From Methanobacteriota archaeon (lineage in GTDB: Archaea; Thermoplasmatota; Poseidoniia; Poseidoniales; Thalassarchaeaceae), in the NCBI GenBank assembly GCA_002685415.1, contig NYXO01000003.1, positions 30,248 to 61,410 on the forward strand: a stretch of 31,163 nt of DNA, in the 5' to 3' direction. Made by a program: the position numbers and the translations under genes. The notes below the pieces were generated by a model. That model worked only from the letters and a program-made list of their open reading frames with translations, was not told where the DNA came from and made no database searches. This document shows, one piece after another, positions 8,508-16,745 of the stretch. Each line of letters starts with the position of its first letter. Within the stretch, counting starts at the first letter, position 1.

Positions 8508-9488
8508 GTGAAACCTAGGGTTCTGCTTACCTCATTCCCCCAATTTGGAGAGCATAAAGAGAATATCTCGAAGAAAGTAATGTCAGATTTCAAATCTAGT
8601 GGAATTTCGGGAATTGCAATAGAAACCGAAGTATTAACGTGTGATGAATCGGGTTCACGAAGAGTGTCTGAGTTACTAAATCAGGGAGAGGAATATGACG
8701 CAATCATTCAACTAGGATTGGCAGAAAATAGAAAAGAAATTTCATTCGAACTATGGGCTCATAACTTTTCTAATTTTACAATTGCAGATAATTCAGGTAG
8801 GATTGTTAATGAAATCATTATCGAAGGAGGTCTAGAAAAGTATGAAACCACGGTTTCAAAGCATATTTTGGATGAGGAATTCGAGGATGATAAAGATGTG
8901 GTTTGGAGTGAATCAGCCGGTCAATTTGTCTGTAACGAAACAATCTATAGGACATTATATTCGATAGAAAAATTAGAGAAAAAAACACCTGCAATTTTTG
9001 TCCATTTGCCACCTGAATCTGAGATTTCATTTTCAAGGCAAATAGAAGTAATTTCACGACTTATCAAAACCTTGGCGATTAAACCTAGGTTAGAAGTCGT
9101 TGGAGCTCTGCTGTTCAATCCTGAAAGGAAAATATTAGCTTGTAGAAGACCACCGCAGGATGTTTGGGCTGGTTGGTGGGAATTCCCTGGTGGTAAAATC
9201 GATGAGGGTGAATCTGAGAAAGAGGCATTAACTAGGGAAATAAAGGAAGAATTAGGTATCAATGTTACTCCAAAAACAAAAATTGCTTCTTTAGAATATG
9301 AGTATGAAGACCGCTTCGTATCTTTATTTATCTGGGATTGTGGTATTGTGAATCCAGATTCAATTAATCAAAATGAACATGATTTGATTTTATGGTTAGA
9401 CGAATCTACACTTAATTCTGTGAAGTGGCTACCTGCCGATGAACCCTTAATTGAAGAATGGATGGAATCAGGAATACCTCATTCTTGA
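8508..9488 (+). CDS. Pyroglutamyl-peptidase-like domain fused to NUDIX hydrolase
   Basis: A 326-residue soluble two-domain protein. Residues 1-185 resemble peptidase family C15 (Pcp). They show VLLTSFPQFG near the start, GLAENRKEISFE with E81, SAGQFVCN with C142, and FVHLPPE with H166, so the Glu-Cys-His catalytic set is present. The usual FGG and NPS are altered to FGE and NIS. Residues 195-315 are a NUDIX domain with a perfect box at 229-251 (G-x5-E-x7-REIKEELGI), preceded by GWWEFPG as in MutT-like enzymes that hydrolyse oxidised or non-canonical nucleotides. GTG at 8508 starts exactly at the conserved first strand. No Shine-Dalgarno is seen, so the mRNA is probably leaderless. The last ten bases overlap the convergent UPF0201 gene. 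Each domain call is strong; their joint role is unknown. Confidence 0.88.
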   Translation: MKPRVLLTSFPQFGEHKENISKKVMSDFKSSGISGIAIETEVLTCDESGSRRVSELLNQGEEYDAIIQLGLAENRKEISFELWAHNFSNFTIADNSGRIVNEIIIEGGLEKYETTVSKHILDEEFEDDKDVVWSESAGQFVCNETIYRTLYSIEKLEKKTPAIFVHLPPESEISFSRQIEVISRLIKTLAIKPRLEVVGALLFNPERKILACRRPPQDVWAGWWEFPGGKIDEGESEKEALTREIKEELGINVTPKTKIASLEYEYEDRFVSLFIWDCGIVNPDSINQNEHDLILWLDESTLNSVKWLPADEPLIEEWMESGIPHS

Positions 9489-9997
9489 TCAAAATTCATT
9501 GTTCTGTTTCCTTTATTGTCAAACCATTCTACAGGAGAGCCATCCTCATCCATAGTGAGTTCATCTCCAAGAGTTCTTGGGACGCTATTTCTACCCTCAT
9601 GCCAAGTTATTTGCTCTAGCCATAAACCAAGGTCCTCACCTTCCAATGAAATTTCCATGACACCACCTAAGGGAACTTCATCCACTACAAATGCTATCTT
9701 ACCTGCAAATGCAGCTTGCCTAGATAAATGAAAATTAGTATAATCTTGCTCTAGGTTGATCGTCATAGCATCAAAAGCCGTATCTAAAATTCGGTTTATC
9801 CTGCAAAATTCAATAATTCCACTTAATGATTGAGATTTTCCTGAAAGCCTAATTTCATCTCGAGTAACTGGAAAACTATCCTCTTGAAGTATAAAATTAG
9901 GTTCCCAATCCGGAAATATCAATTTTATTGACTTCTCAACAAGTGCAATATTCTCATGGGTATTGACAATGCTGGAGACTGTAATCTCCGGTTCCAT
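9479..9997 (-). CDS. UPF0201 family archaeal protein
   Basis: A 172-residue protein matching the archaeal UPF0201 pattern. It has a beta-strand start with ITVSSIVNTHENIALVEKSI, an IFPDWEP turn, a helix with IIEFCRINRILDTAFDAM, then FHLSRQAAFAGKIAFV and LGGVMEISLEG. The role is unknown; RNA binding has been suggested from a fold like RNA-associated archaeal proteins, which is not shown here. I start at ATG 9997, which has GGAGGTG almost directly upstream and gives the expected family amino terminus. Upstream in-frame ATGs at 10024 and 10057 have no ribosome site. It diverges from the gene at 10093. A C-terminal acidic tail of about 30 residues (ELTMDEDGSPVEW) goes beyond the conserved core. 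Confidence 0.75.
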   Translation of the reverse strand: MEPEITVSSIVNTHENIALVEKSIKLIFPDWEPNFILQEDSFPVTRDEIRLSGKSQSLSGIIEFCRINRILDTAFDAMTINLEQDYTNFHLSRQAAFAGKIAFVVDEVPLGGVMEISLEGEDLGLWLEQITWHEGRNSVPRTLGDELTMDEDGSPVEWFDNKGNRTMNFDQE

Positions 9998-10059
9998 GCA
10001 CCTCCGAGGATGTGTACAGGCCATGATTGCTATGGCTAATGAGTCTCCCATGTTCACGA

Positions 10060-10085
10060 ATAATTCAAACCATTGATTTGGGAGG
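10060..10085 (+). promoter_or_regulatory. AT-rich promoter element and strong Shine-Dalgarno
   Basis: ATAATT (10060-10065) is a plausible TATA element. GGGAGG (10080-10085) lies seven bases before ATG 10093. The ribosome site decides the start: the frame is open back to 10027, but the extra 22 residues have no support and overlap the divergent UPF0201 leader. Confidence 0.45.
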
Positions 10086-10092
10086 CGGGTCT

Positions 10093-10956
10093 ATGGTAGA
10101 GCGTTCCCCTCTGATTAGCGCGGGTTTGCTTCTAGCACCAACAATATGCGTGGTCGCGCTTAGGTTTGGGCTTCCAAACATTGAGGAGTTACTCAAGGAA
10201 GACCTTCTTGCTCAAGCGATTATTCACACTCTAGCCGTGATTTTAGGGGTAATCATGTATGTTAAACATCGAGTAGTTGAGGATCACGAGTATCATCGCT
10301 CTGGTGCTATAAAGAGCCTCTCTAGTATGTACAGACTTGAGGATAAAGGACTTTGGAATCGTGGAGATTCAGCCTTGGAAAAATTAGAGGCTCAAGCCCG
10401 TAGACAGCCCAAAGGTAGGGCGGGTTTACGCTTTCAAAAGAAGATGGGTGGTAGAATATCGGATTTGAACAAAGAAGGTTCTGAACTCGAACTAGATTCG
10501 ACAGACTCTCGCATGGATGTAGATGTTCAAGTGGAAGGAGTGTCATATAATTCGGATACCAATTCAACCCAACAAGAAGAGATCAAAAAACCTGCTAGTG
10601 CTTTAGGAGCCAGTGCAGAAGCTTCGGCTCAACGACGCCTTGCAAAAGAATTGGCCCGTCGAGAAAAGCAATCTCTGAAAGAAGAAAAGAAAGCAAAAAA
10701 ACAGGCTATGAAGGAAGCAAAGGCTGCTGCGAGGGCGGAAAAATTAGCCGCTAAGGCTGCTGCTAAAGCGGAAAAAGCAGCGGCGAAGAAATCAAAATCT
10801 TCCTCCTCAGAAACTAACTGGGATGCAATAGAAGACTCTCAATGGAAACCTGCGACACCTTCTTCAATCGCTCAATCTGTTATATCTTGTCAGGAGTGTG
10901 GAGCCGTAAACAATAGTGGAACTTCATACTGTAGCAGTTGCGGGGCTTTCCTGTAA
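10093..10956 (+). CDS. Membrane protein with coiled coil and C-terminal zinc ribbon
   Basis: A 287-residue protein of unrecognised family. Two hydrophobic helices near the amino terminus (about 7-24, LISAGLLLAPTICVVALRF; about 40-60, AIIHTLAVILGVIMYV) are followed by a long cytosolic region. About residues 175-250 form a Lys/Ala/Glu-rich heptad-like segment (AKELARREKQ, KAAARAEKLAAKAAAKAEK), probably a coiled coil or single alpha-helix. The C terminus is a short zinc ribbon, CQECG...YCSSCGAFL, with two CxxC knuckles. dnaJ follows 38 bases later on the same strand and may share its transcript. The layout suggests a membrane-tethered scaffold. Function is not known. Confidence 0.8.
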   Translation: MVERSPLISAGLLLAPTICVVALRFGLPNIEELLKEDLLAQAIIHTLAVILGVIMYVKHRVVEDHEYHRSGAIKSLSSMYRLEDKGLWNRGDSALEKLEAQARRQPKGRAGLRFQKKMGGRISDLNKEGSELELDSTDSRMDVDVQVEGVSYNSDTNSTQQEEIKKPASALGASAEASAQRRLAKELARREKQSLKEEKKAKKQAMKEAKAAARAEKLAAKAAAKAEKAAAKKSKSSSSETNWDAIEDSQWKPATPSSIAQSVISCQECGAVNNSGTSYCSSCGAFL

Positions 10957-10994
10957 ACATTCCAATGGGTTGAAAACAGGCGCTTTGGGGCATT

Positions 10995-12152
10995 GTGCAT
11001 GGTGGTCGCTTGAGTCAGAAGAGAGATTACTACGAGGTATTAGGTTTAGACCGGAAAGCATCTGAATCTGACATCAAGAAAGCCTTCCGTTCAAAGGCTA
11101 GAGAATTCCATCCTGATAAGAACCCAGATGACCCTGAAGCTGAATCTAGATTCAAGGAAGTACAAGAAGCGTACGCTATTCTTTCTAATCCCGATGAAAG
11201 AAGAAAGTATGACATGTTCGGTCACGATCGTCCCGGTGGTTCCCCATGGGGTTCAGGAGGGTTTCAGGGTGTCAATATTAGTATTGATGATTTATTCGGA
11301 GGGGGTTTTGACTCAATATTCTCATCTCTTTTTGGTGGAGGTTCTAGACAGAAATCATCCCGGGGCGCTGACTTACTAATTCGCCATGTAATTAGTTTCG
11401 AGGACGCCTTTTCAGGGGTTGATGACGAGTTAGAAATCGATGTGCTAAATCGTTGTGAAACTTGTGATGGTAGTGGTTCACAGACTCCAGAAGGAGTTAG
11501 GGTTTGTCCCACTTGTGATGGAAGAGGGCGTCTTACTCGAATAGAAAGAATAGGGCCCTTCCAACAACAAGTGACTCAGGATTGTAGAGCATGTGGGGGT
11601 GATGGAAGAATTATACAAAATCCCTGTAAAAATTGCAACGGAGAAGGACGTGCAGAACAACCTAAGAAAGTCAAATTTAGTGTCCCTGCTGGTATTGAAA
11701 GTGGAACTAGGTTGAGATTGAGTGGCCACGGTGAATCACCTAGACATCAAAATGGAAGCCCTGGTAATTTGTATATCGAGATAGAGGTAGGGGAACATGA
11801 CTGGTTTGAAAGAGATGGCTCAGATTTGTTGATGGCTCTTCCTGTAAGTTATGTAGATCTTGTATTGGGTGCTAAAATTGAAATTCCCCATATCGATGAC
11901 TCGAACCTAATTGTTAATATCAGTCCGGGTTCAAAACCTGGGGATACAATTACAATTACCAATCGTGGGTTACCGTATCCTAGAGGTAGCAGAGGAAGAG
12001 GAGCGGTGATGGTTCTTCTAAAACTCGCAATGCCGAACAAACTAAATCGCTCTGCCAAAAAGCAACTCAATGAATTGAAAGAGGAATTGTCTAGCGGTAA
12101 ATCAATCACTGATGAAATCAGAAAAGAAGCGAAAGATAGACGTCGCTCATGA
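10995..12152 (+). CDS. dnaJ: Chaperone DnaJ (Hsp40)
   Basis: The co-chaperone that delivers unfolded clients to DnaK and stimulates its ATPase. The 385-residue protein has all class A parts. The J domain (9-76) carries HPD at 39-41. A Gly/Phe-rich linker spans 80-120. Four zinc knuckles CxxCxGxG start at C154, C171, C197 and C211. Client-binding beta domains extend to the C terminus. The start is either GTG 10995 or TTG 11010. The latter has GGTGGT (11001-11006) three bases upstream and would give the typical MSQKRDYYEVLG beginning. I report the longer form. dnaK and grpE are not in this window. The stop abuts the stop of the convergent gene (TCA-TGA). In archaea the DnaK system is thought to be acquired from bacteria. 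Confidence 0.96.
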   Translation: MHGGRLSQKRDYYEVLGLDRKASESDIKKAFRSKAREFHPDKNPDDPEAESRFKEVQEAYAILSNPDERRKYDMFGHDRPGGSPWGSGGFQGVNISIDDLFGGGFDSIFSSLFGGGSRQKSSRGADLLIRHVISFEDAFSGVDDELEIDVLNRCETCDGSGSQTPEGVRVCPTCDGRGRLTRIERIGPFQQQVTQDCRACGGDGRIIQNPCKNCNGEGRAEQPKKVKFSVPAGIESGTRLRLSGHGESPRHQNGSPGNLYIEIEVGEHDWFERDGSDLLMALPVSYVDLVLGAKIEIPHIDDSNLIVNISPGSKPGDTITITNRGLPYPRGSRGRGAVMVLLKLAMPNKLNRSAKKQLNELKEELSSGKSITDEIRKEAKDRRRS

Positions 12153-14306
12153 CCATTCTATTGCTCTATTTGGTACCGCTGCCAAGGGCTCTCCATTTAC
12201 CAATCCAGATAGATGGAAGCCAATATTCGAAGGTTCTCCCGAAATTGTCAATCTGAGGAATGTATTGGTTTGTGGAGATAGAGTATCCAGGAATATTTCG
12301 TCACCATTGAAGAGGTGTTTTGGAGAAACTTCTGCAATATTTACGCTTGAGCCCTCGGGAGCATAGACTCTTATTGCTGCTAAATCCCATGGAGACTCCG
12401 CAATACGAATTCCAATTAGCATGGTAGCCCTTCCCTCATTTATCCGCCAAGCACAAATTTCTACTTGTTCTGTATTGTGTCTTAGCACAGGTTTTCCCCA
12501 GTCTTCAACTACTGCTCTCCATGGGCTGTCTCCGAGTTGATGAAGGGCTGATTCGATTACTTGCTCGTTGGTATCGTCTTCTATTAGTAGTGAGGTTAGA
12601 CGTTCACGTAGTCGCCTCAATCTACGTAATTCGTGTTGTTCGATTTCGATATGTCCGATACCGTCTCGCCACCGATGTCTATTCCAAAAAATCACCAGTA
12701 AAGCCGGGGCGAGAAGGAAGAATCCCGCGAAAATATAGTATTCTCTGAAAAGATTTGATTGGTCGGTAAATTGTTCGGGATCAATCTCAGTGATTTCTCC
12801 TCCATTTATGAGCTTGTAGTCATAATATGTTAGACTAGCATCTCCGATTTTCTCTACCCTAATTGCATGCACTCCCTGGGGAGCATCGATTAATCCGCCA
12901 TTTGAGGCATTTTCAATCGCCCATGTTTCCTGGTTTAGAACAAAAATTTGGTACCTTACAGGTTGTGTAAGGTCCGAATCTATATGCAATCTAGAGCCAT
13001 TAACAGACGTCACCTCAAAGGAAAAAATATCGATAAATTCGTCTGCTGACATCCTTGCATTAATGCTTTGATTGAAAGAGACTTGAGGCCAACTGCCTAA
13101 TTCTTCGAAGTCCAACCATAGTCTATCTGGCGCATCTCCCATCTCCCCAGCGTCTCCCTTGGGATACTCTGTTAGGGCTATATTCCATTTAGCAAGACTA
13201 TCTGAAGTCATTCTAAACTCTAATGCCGTAGTGTCGACCAGTGTCGAAATTTCGTTTGTGCAATTATTTTCGATAGGAGTTAGAGTTCCGTCCGAAGAAA
13301 CCAATAGCACCTCGAAGTTAACCTCGTCAAATCTATCCCAACAATTCGTTGAAATTTCCATTCTGCTGGCGGATTCTATACGAATTGTATCCCCTTCTGG
13401 ATCAGTTGGTGAAACCCAACCGCTTAGGGTTTGAGATTCGGATGGAAATGCTAGTGGTTCATCATCACCCCAATCAGCAGATAATTCACCCCACGAAGAC
13501 TCGCGACCAGGTAGGTGCCGTAGTATGTATAACTCGTAAGCTGCATATCCATTTCCCGGGTCCTGCTTGATACGTAGCCAAAGAGCGCCTTCCTCTGGAT
13601 ATTCGAATCTGAACCAACCATCGTCATCGATTTCAAAGGCTTCTAAGAGGGTCTTTGAAGAATCATTTCGAAGCCAGAATTCTATTTCTACTGACTCTGG
13701 CATTAACGGCCATGGCATCTCGATAATATCCCCTGCGTTACCAAGAATCTCGATTGAATCCTTATCATCTCCATCAATGAGTGAACCTACTATCCAATGA
13801 GTGCCGGATGGTTGAATATTATTGCAATTGTCGATTGGGCAATTCCAGGTTGAGTCAATTACCTCTTGGCTAATGGTAATTCCAGGACTAGGAACATTAT
13901 CTAACCAATCCTGGTCTTCAATTATCATGTTTGAGGAATCTGCATTCACCCATTCACTCATCTCAAATTGCAAATCATCTAGCGAAGTTCCGCTGTTGGC
14001 AATTACTTGGAAATCTACCTGGCCATAGGCTTCGAATGATATCTCAATTCGGTTTGGATCTGTCATGGTAAAATTCTCTTCTTGAGTGGTAACTCTCAGT
14101 TCCATACCCGGGCATGATGATTTTTGGCACCAGATCCTTATAAAAATCGGAGTTGGTTTATCAAAGTCACTTGAATTGTCAATAAGCGTTACTTTATCTT
14201 CCGGATTTTGAGCATTGACTTGAGACATAGTTCCACTTAAGAAAATCATGAGCACCAAAATGGCACTTGAGGTTCGACTCACAGCCCTTCGAACCGTCTT
14301 CAGCAT
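12147..14306 (-). CDS. Receptor-like single-pass membrane protein, unknown
   Basis: A 719-residue protein with a clear signal peptide (1-33: basic MLKTVRRAVSRTSS, hydrophobic core, cleavage near VNAQ). The extracellular part of about 490 residues is rich in Trp, Ser, Asp and Glu, with predicted beta-sandwich segments reminiscent of pre-peptidase C-terminal or carbohydrate-binding repeats (three stretches ending in SLDDL, TLLEAF and ANMS-like turns). One membrane helix lies near 522-542 (YYIFAGFFLLAPALLVIFW). A cytosolic domain of about 170 residues follows, beginning with a helical LRRLRRLRERLTSLL segment. Four extracellular cysteines fit disulfides. I recognise no family. ATG 14306 is chosen for the signal peptide; no Shine-Dalgarno is seen. 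It diverges from arcS with a 38-base spacer. Confidence 0.75.
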   Translation of the reverse strand: MLKTVRRAVSRTSSAILVLMIFLSGTMSQVNAQNPEDKVTLIDNSSDFDKPTPIFIRIWCQKSSCPGMELRVTTQEENFTMTDPNRIEISFEAYGQVDFQVIANSGTSLDDLQFEMSEWVNADSSNMIIEDQDWLDNVPSPGITISQEVIDSTWNCPIDNCNNIQPSGTHWIVGSLIDGDDKDSIEILGNAGDIIEMPWPLMPESVEIEFWLRNDSSKTLLEAFEIDDDGWFRFEYPEEGALWLRIKQDPGNGYAAYELYILRHLPGRESSWGELSADWGDDEPLAFPSESQTLSGWVSPTDPEGDTIRIESASRMEISTNCWDRFDEVNFEVLLVSSDGTLTPIENNCTNEISTLVDTTALEFRMTSDSLAKWNIALTEYPKGDAGEMGDAPDRLWLDFEELGSWPQVSFNQSINARMSADEFIDIFSFEVTSVNGSRLHIDSDLTQPVRYQIFVLNQETWAIENASNGGLIDAPQGVHAIRVEKIGDASLTYYDYKLINGGEITEIDPEQFTDQSNLFREYYIFAGFFLLAPALLVIFWNRHRWRDGIGHIEIEQHELRRLRRLRERLTSLLIEDDTNEQVIESALHQLGDSPWRAVVEDWGKPVLRHNTEQVEICAWRINEGRATMLIGIRIAESPWDLAAIRVYAPEGSSVNIAEVSPKHLFNGDEIFLDTLSPQTNTFLRLTISGEPSNIGFHLSGLVNGEPLAAVPNRAIEWS

Positions 14307-14344
14307 TAGAATGCTTCAAGCGAACCACATCTTCGGCACATCCA

Positions 14345-16150
14345 ATGGAGGAGGGTGCAGACGAGCGGCCGTTGGCCCGAAGTGTTGCCGCAAGAGGGCG
14401 TTTTGCACGTATTTTTTCTCTTGGCGACCGAGCCTCACCCTCTTCATGGACCCCAGGATTGGTACTTTCATCTGATGACCCTGAAATCCCACTTCCGTTT
14501 GCTGCATTCCGAATGAATAGAGATTCCAGTATGATTCCCGCGAAAATGTCTCTCGAAGTTCTCGGTGATTTATGCTTACCATTTGGACAGGGGGAAATTT
14601 GGAATGCTGAAGAGGGTTTGATTTTACCTTCCAGTTTAGTAGAATCTAACAGTGGAGAAAAACCATCAGGTGGTCAATTATTACCCGTTTCCATGCAATC
14701 ATTACATCATGATGAGGGATTATTGGATGATTCCATAGAGCCGTCAATAGTAGCCATAATTGATGCACCCCAACTTGCTGAGCGTCCAGGTAATTTGGTT
14801 GAGGCTATCGATGCAATTAGGAGACGATTCCCAACCTCGCTAATCTGGACACCGGGAATCGGTGGGCCTGACAATTGTGCCTTACTCTCTTGGATGGGTG
14901 TAGATCTGTTCGATTTGTCAAGATCACGAGAAGCCGTTGCAAGAGGAGTAATTCTCACTGAAGACGGTCCGCGCGAACCGGAAAATACGGCAGGAGAAAA
15001 ATCCGATATACAGACTCAAGTTGAAGCTTGGAAAAGAGCGCTGGGGGCTACGCGTTCAGCCATACGAGAGGGTACTATTCGGCAACTTGCAGAACGACAA
15101 GCCCTGTCAAGTCCTAGGTCTGTTGAGAGACTTAGAAGGCACGACTCGATGATGTCTCAAAATGCAAGTATCGATGCCGGTTCAGCCGGTTTAGAAAGCG
15201 TAGTTAAAGAAGGAATTAGACTCCTTTGTCATTCATACACCAGCAGAGATGACCCACTAATTCAAGATTGGAGAAGACGGGTCTCACAGTTGCATACACC
15301 TCCTAATCATCAAAACAAAGTGCTGGTGTTGTTACCTTGTTCTGCTCAGAAGCCGTATCGTCTTTCACAGTCTCATCGTCGATTTCAAAGAGCGATTTCG
15401 ACAAAAGGTGTCAACGAAGTAATGGTTACTGCGCCATTAGGTTTAGTACCGAGGGAATTAGAGGACTTCTGGCCAGCGGCCCATTACGATATTCCAGTTA
15501 CCGGAGATTGGGATGTTGATGAATTACAAGTCATCCGAGAGATGGTAAGGGATTACGCAATCCGGAACGAGTTTGAGTTAATCATCAATCATTCAGGAAT
15601 ATTTATCGAAATTCCAACAATTAAGGTTCTCGATACGCGACTAGGTGAATCAGCAGGTTCGGCGAATTCCATCAATAGGTTAGAAGAAGCAATACAAGAA
15701 GCAAGTAAAGAATACCATTTACGAAACCCTAAGGAAAGTATTCATCGCCTTGAGAAACTCAAGTCAGCCTCTCGTTTTCAACATGGTACTGATGAATGGT
15801 TGGAAGGCGCAAAAGTAACAGGTAGGCCGCCAATTTTCAGAATTGAAAAGAACGGCATACAAATTGCTCTATGGAATCCTCGTTCAGGTCGTTTTTCTTT
15901 TTCTAAGGCGGCATTACCGATGTTGGATACTTGCAATGTACTACCGAGAGTCGAATTGATACCTAACTTTGATTGGCGAGGTGATTTATTCTCTACAAAT
16001 CTAATCAATGCAGATCAAAAAATTCGTTCTGGCGACGAAGTTTTAGTCTTCCAAGACGGTGTTTTAGTAGGTAGTGCAAGGGCCGAGGCGCCAGGTTGGG
16101 AATGGCCTAGGGGACCTGGTAGATTGGCCAAGGCCAAACACCGTCTTTGA
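14345..16150 (+). CDS. arcS: Archaeosine synthase ArcS (TgtA2)
   Basis: ArcS converts preQ0 at position 15 of archaeal tRNA towards archaeosine, after TgtA inserts preQ0. The 601-residue protein has a TGT-like amino-terminal half (LIWTPGIGGPDNCALLSWMGVDLFDLSR resembles the barrel of transglycosylases). It then has the diagnostic ArcS motif PC-x3-KPY-x2-S-x2-H at 331-344 (P331, C332, K336, H344), and a C-terminal PUA RNA-binding domain (about 530-601). ATG 14345 is chosen because the conserved part begins soon after it. An in-frame upstream start at 14267 would overlap the divergent gene's signal peptide. No Shine-Dalgarno precedes it, so it is probably leaderless. TgtA and a radical-SAM partner are not in the window. 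uS15 follows 75 bases later. Confidence 0.92.
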   Translation: MEEGADERPLARSVAARGRFARIFSLGDRASPSSWTPGLVLSSDDPEIPLPFAAFRMNRDSSMIPAKMSLEVLGDLCLPFGQGEIWNAEEGLILPSSLVESNSGEKPSGGQLLPVSMQSLHHDEGLLDDSIEPSIVAIIDAPQLAERPGNLVEAIDAIRRRFPTSLIWTPGIGGPDNCALLSWMGVDLFDLSRSREAVARGVILTEDGPREPENTAGEKSDIQTQVEAWKRALGATRSAIREGTIRQLAERQALSSPRSVERLRRHDSMMSQNASIDAGSAGLESVVKEGIRLLCHSYTSRDDPLIQDWRRRVSQLHTPPNHQNKVLVLLPCSAQKPYRLSQSHRRFQRAISTKGVNEVMVTAPLGLVPRELEDFWPAAHYDIPVTGDWDVDELQVIREMVRDYAIRNEFELIINHSGIFIEIPTIKVLDTRLGESAGSANSINRLEEAIQEASKEYHLRNPKESIHRLEKLKSASRFQHGTDEWLEGAKVTGRPPIFRIEKNGIQIALWNPRSGRFSFSKAALPMLDTCNVLPRVELIPNFDWRGDLFSTNLINADQKIRSGDEVLVFQDGVLVGSARAEAPGWEWPRGPGRLAKAKHRL

Positions 16151-16155
16151 TGAAA

Positions 16156-16168
16156 CACCCTTTGGGTG
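16156..16168 (+). terminator. Hairpin after arcS
   Basis: CACCC-TTT-GGGTG is a perfect 5-bp stem with a TTT loop, starting five bases after the arcS stop. There is no T-run downstream. It may be a processing or attenuation structure separating arcS from rps15 rather than a true terminator. Confidence 0.35.
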
Positions 16169-16180
16169 ACATGCGTAGCG

Positions 16181-16220
16181 ATTAAAGAGGGGCAGCAGGT
16201 CGGCGAGCCGCTTGAGGTGA
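16181..16220 (+). promoter_or_regulatory. Promoter-like element and Shine-Dalgarno that sets the TTG start of rps15
   Basis: ATTAAAG (16181-16187) is TATA-like. GAGGTGA (16214-16220) is a near-full anti-Shine-Dalgarno match five bases before TTG 16226. This site, and the archaeal MARMHS amino terminus it produces, decide the start over ATG 16235, which lies 14 bases from the site. Confidence 0.55.
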
Positions 16221-16225
16221 CCAAA

Positions 16226-16681
16226 TTGGCACGAATGCACAGTAAAGGTAAGGGAAAAAGCGGCTCTGATAAGCCAAATGTTTCCGATGCTCCAAAGTGG
16301 TCTGAATCTGATAAAAAGGCAGTTGAGGAACTGATTCTCAAGTTGTCAGGTGAGGGTAACTCAACAGCAATGATTGGAACTATCCTGCGTGATCAACATG
16401 CCGTTCCAGATGTCAGATTGGTAACCGGAGAGCGAATTTCTGAAACTCTAGAGAGAAATGGAGTTGGTGGAAAGTATCCAGAGGATATGATGAATCTAAT
16501 GCGCCAAGCATTGAGAATGATCGACCATCTAAATAGCAATCACAAAGATTTGCACAATCGCAGGCAACTAGAGTTAACCGAGTCCAGAATCCGTCGATTG
16601 GCCAAATATTACATTGGCACTGGGAAACTTGATTCTGGTTGGACATACAAGAGAGATCAGCTCAGACTAATGGTCGAGTGA
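16226..16681 (+). CDS. rps15: Small ribosomal subunit protein uS15
   Basis: Ribosomal protein S15 of the archaeal/eukaryotic type, a 16S rRNA-binding protein of the 30S platform. The 151-residue product begins MARMHSKGKGKSGSDKP, the usual archaeal amino-terminal extension. The conserved helical core includes HLNSNHKDLHNRRQLE, with residues that contact the rRNA three-way junction, followed by RIRRLAKYYIGTGKL. Length matches archaeal uS15 (about 150). It starts at TTG 16226, the only start with a correctly spaced ribosome site. Many archaea carry a RecJ-like exonuclease gene just after rps15; here an unrecognised gene occupies that position 64 bases later. Confidence 0.96.
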   Translation: MARMHSKGKGKSGSDKPNVSDAPKWSESDKKAVEELILKLSGEGNSTAMIGTILRDQHAVPDVRLVTGERISETLERNGVGGKYPEDMMNLMRQALRMIDHLNSNHKDLHNRRQLELTESRIRRLAKYYIGTGKLDSGWTYKRDQLRLMVE

Positions 16682-16704
16682 GAATTTCAAGTCAATCCAT
16701 CTAG

Positions 16705-16710
16705 TTTTTT
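16705..16710 (+). terminator. Oligo-T tract after rps15
   Basis: Six T residues begin 23 bases after the rps15 stop and could act as a partial archaeal terminator. Read-through into the next same-strand gene is likely. Confidence 0.3.
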
Positions 16711-16727
16711 CATAATTGCTATCCGAT

Positions 16728-16742
16728 GGGGATTTGAACCCC
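16728..16742. repeat. Stem-loop resembling a tRNA T-arm (minus strand)
   Basis: GGGG-ATTTGAA-CCCC is a perfect 4-bp stem. Read on the minus strand it is GGGG-TTCAAAT-CCCC, the pattern of a tRNA T-arm. No D-arm, anticodon arm or matching acceptor strand is found at the right distance, so this is not a tRNA gene. It ends three bases before ATG 16746 and may be a leader hairpin or a remnant of a tRNA end. Confidence 0.35.
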
Positions 16743-16745
16743 CTA

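Noticed and set aside
8423..8593. Amino-terminal extension of the 109-residue membrane protein
   Set aside because: It overlaps the conserved start of the divergent fusion gene and bypasses the ribosome site at ATG 8422.
14267..14344. Upstream start for arcS
   Set aside because: The added residues overlap the signal-peptide region of the divergent gene and do not resemble ArcS amino termini.
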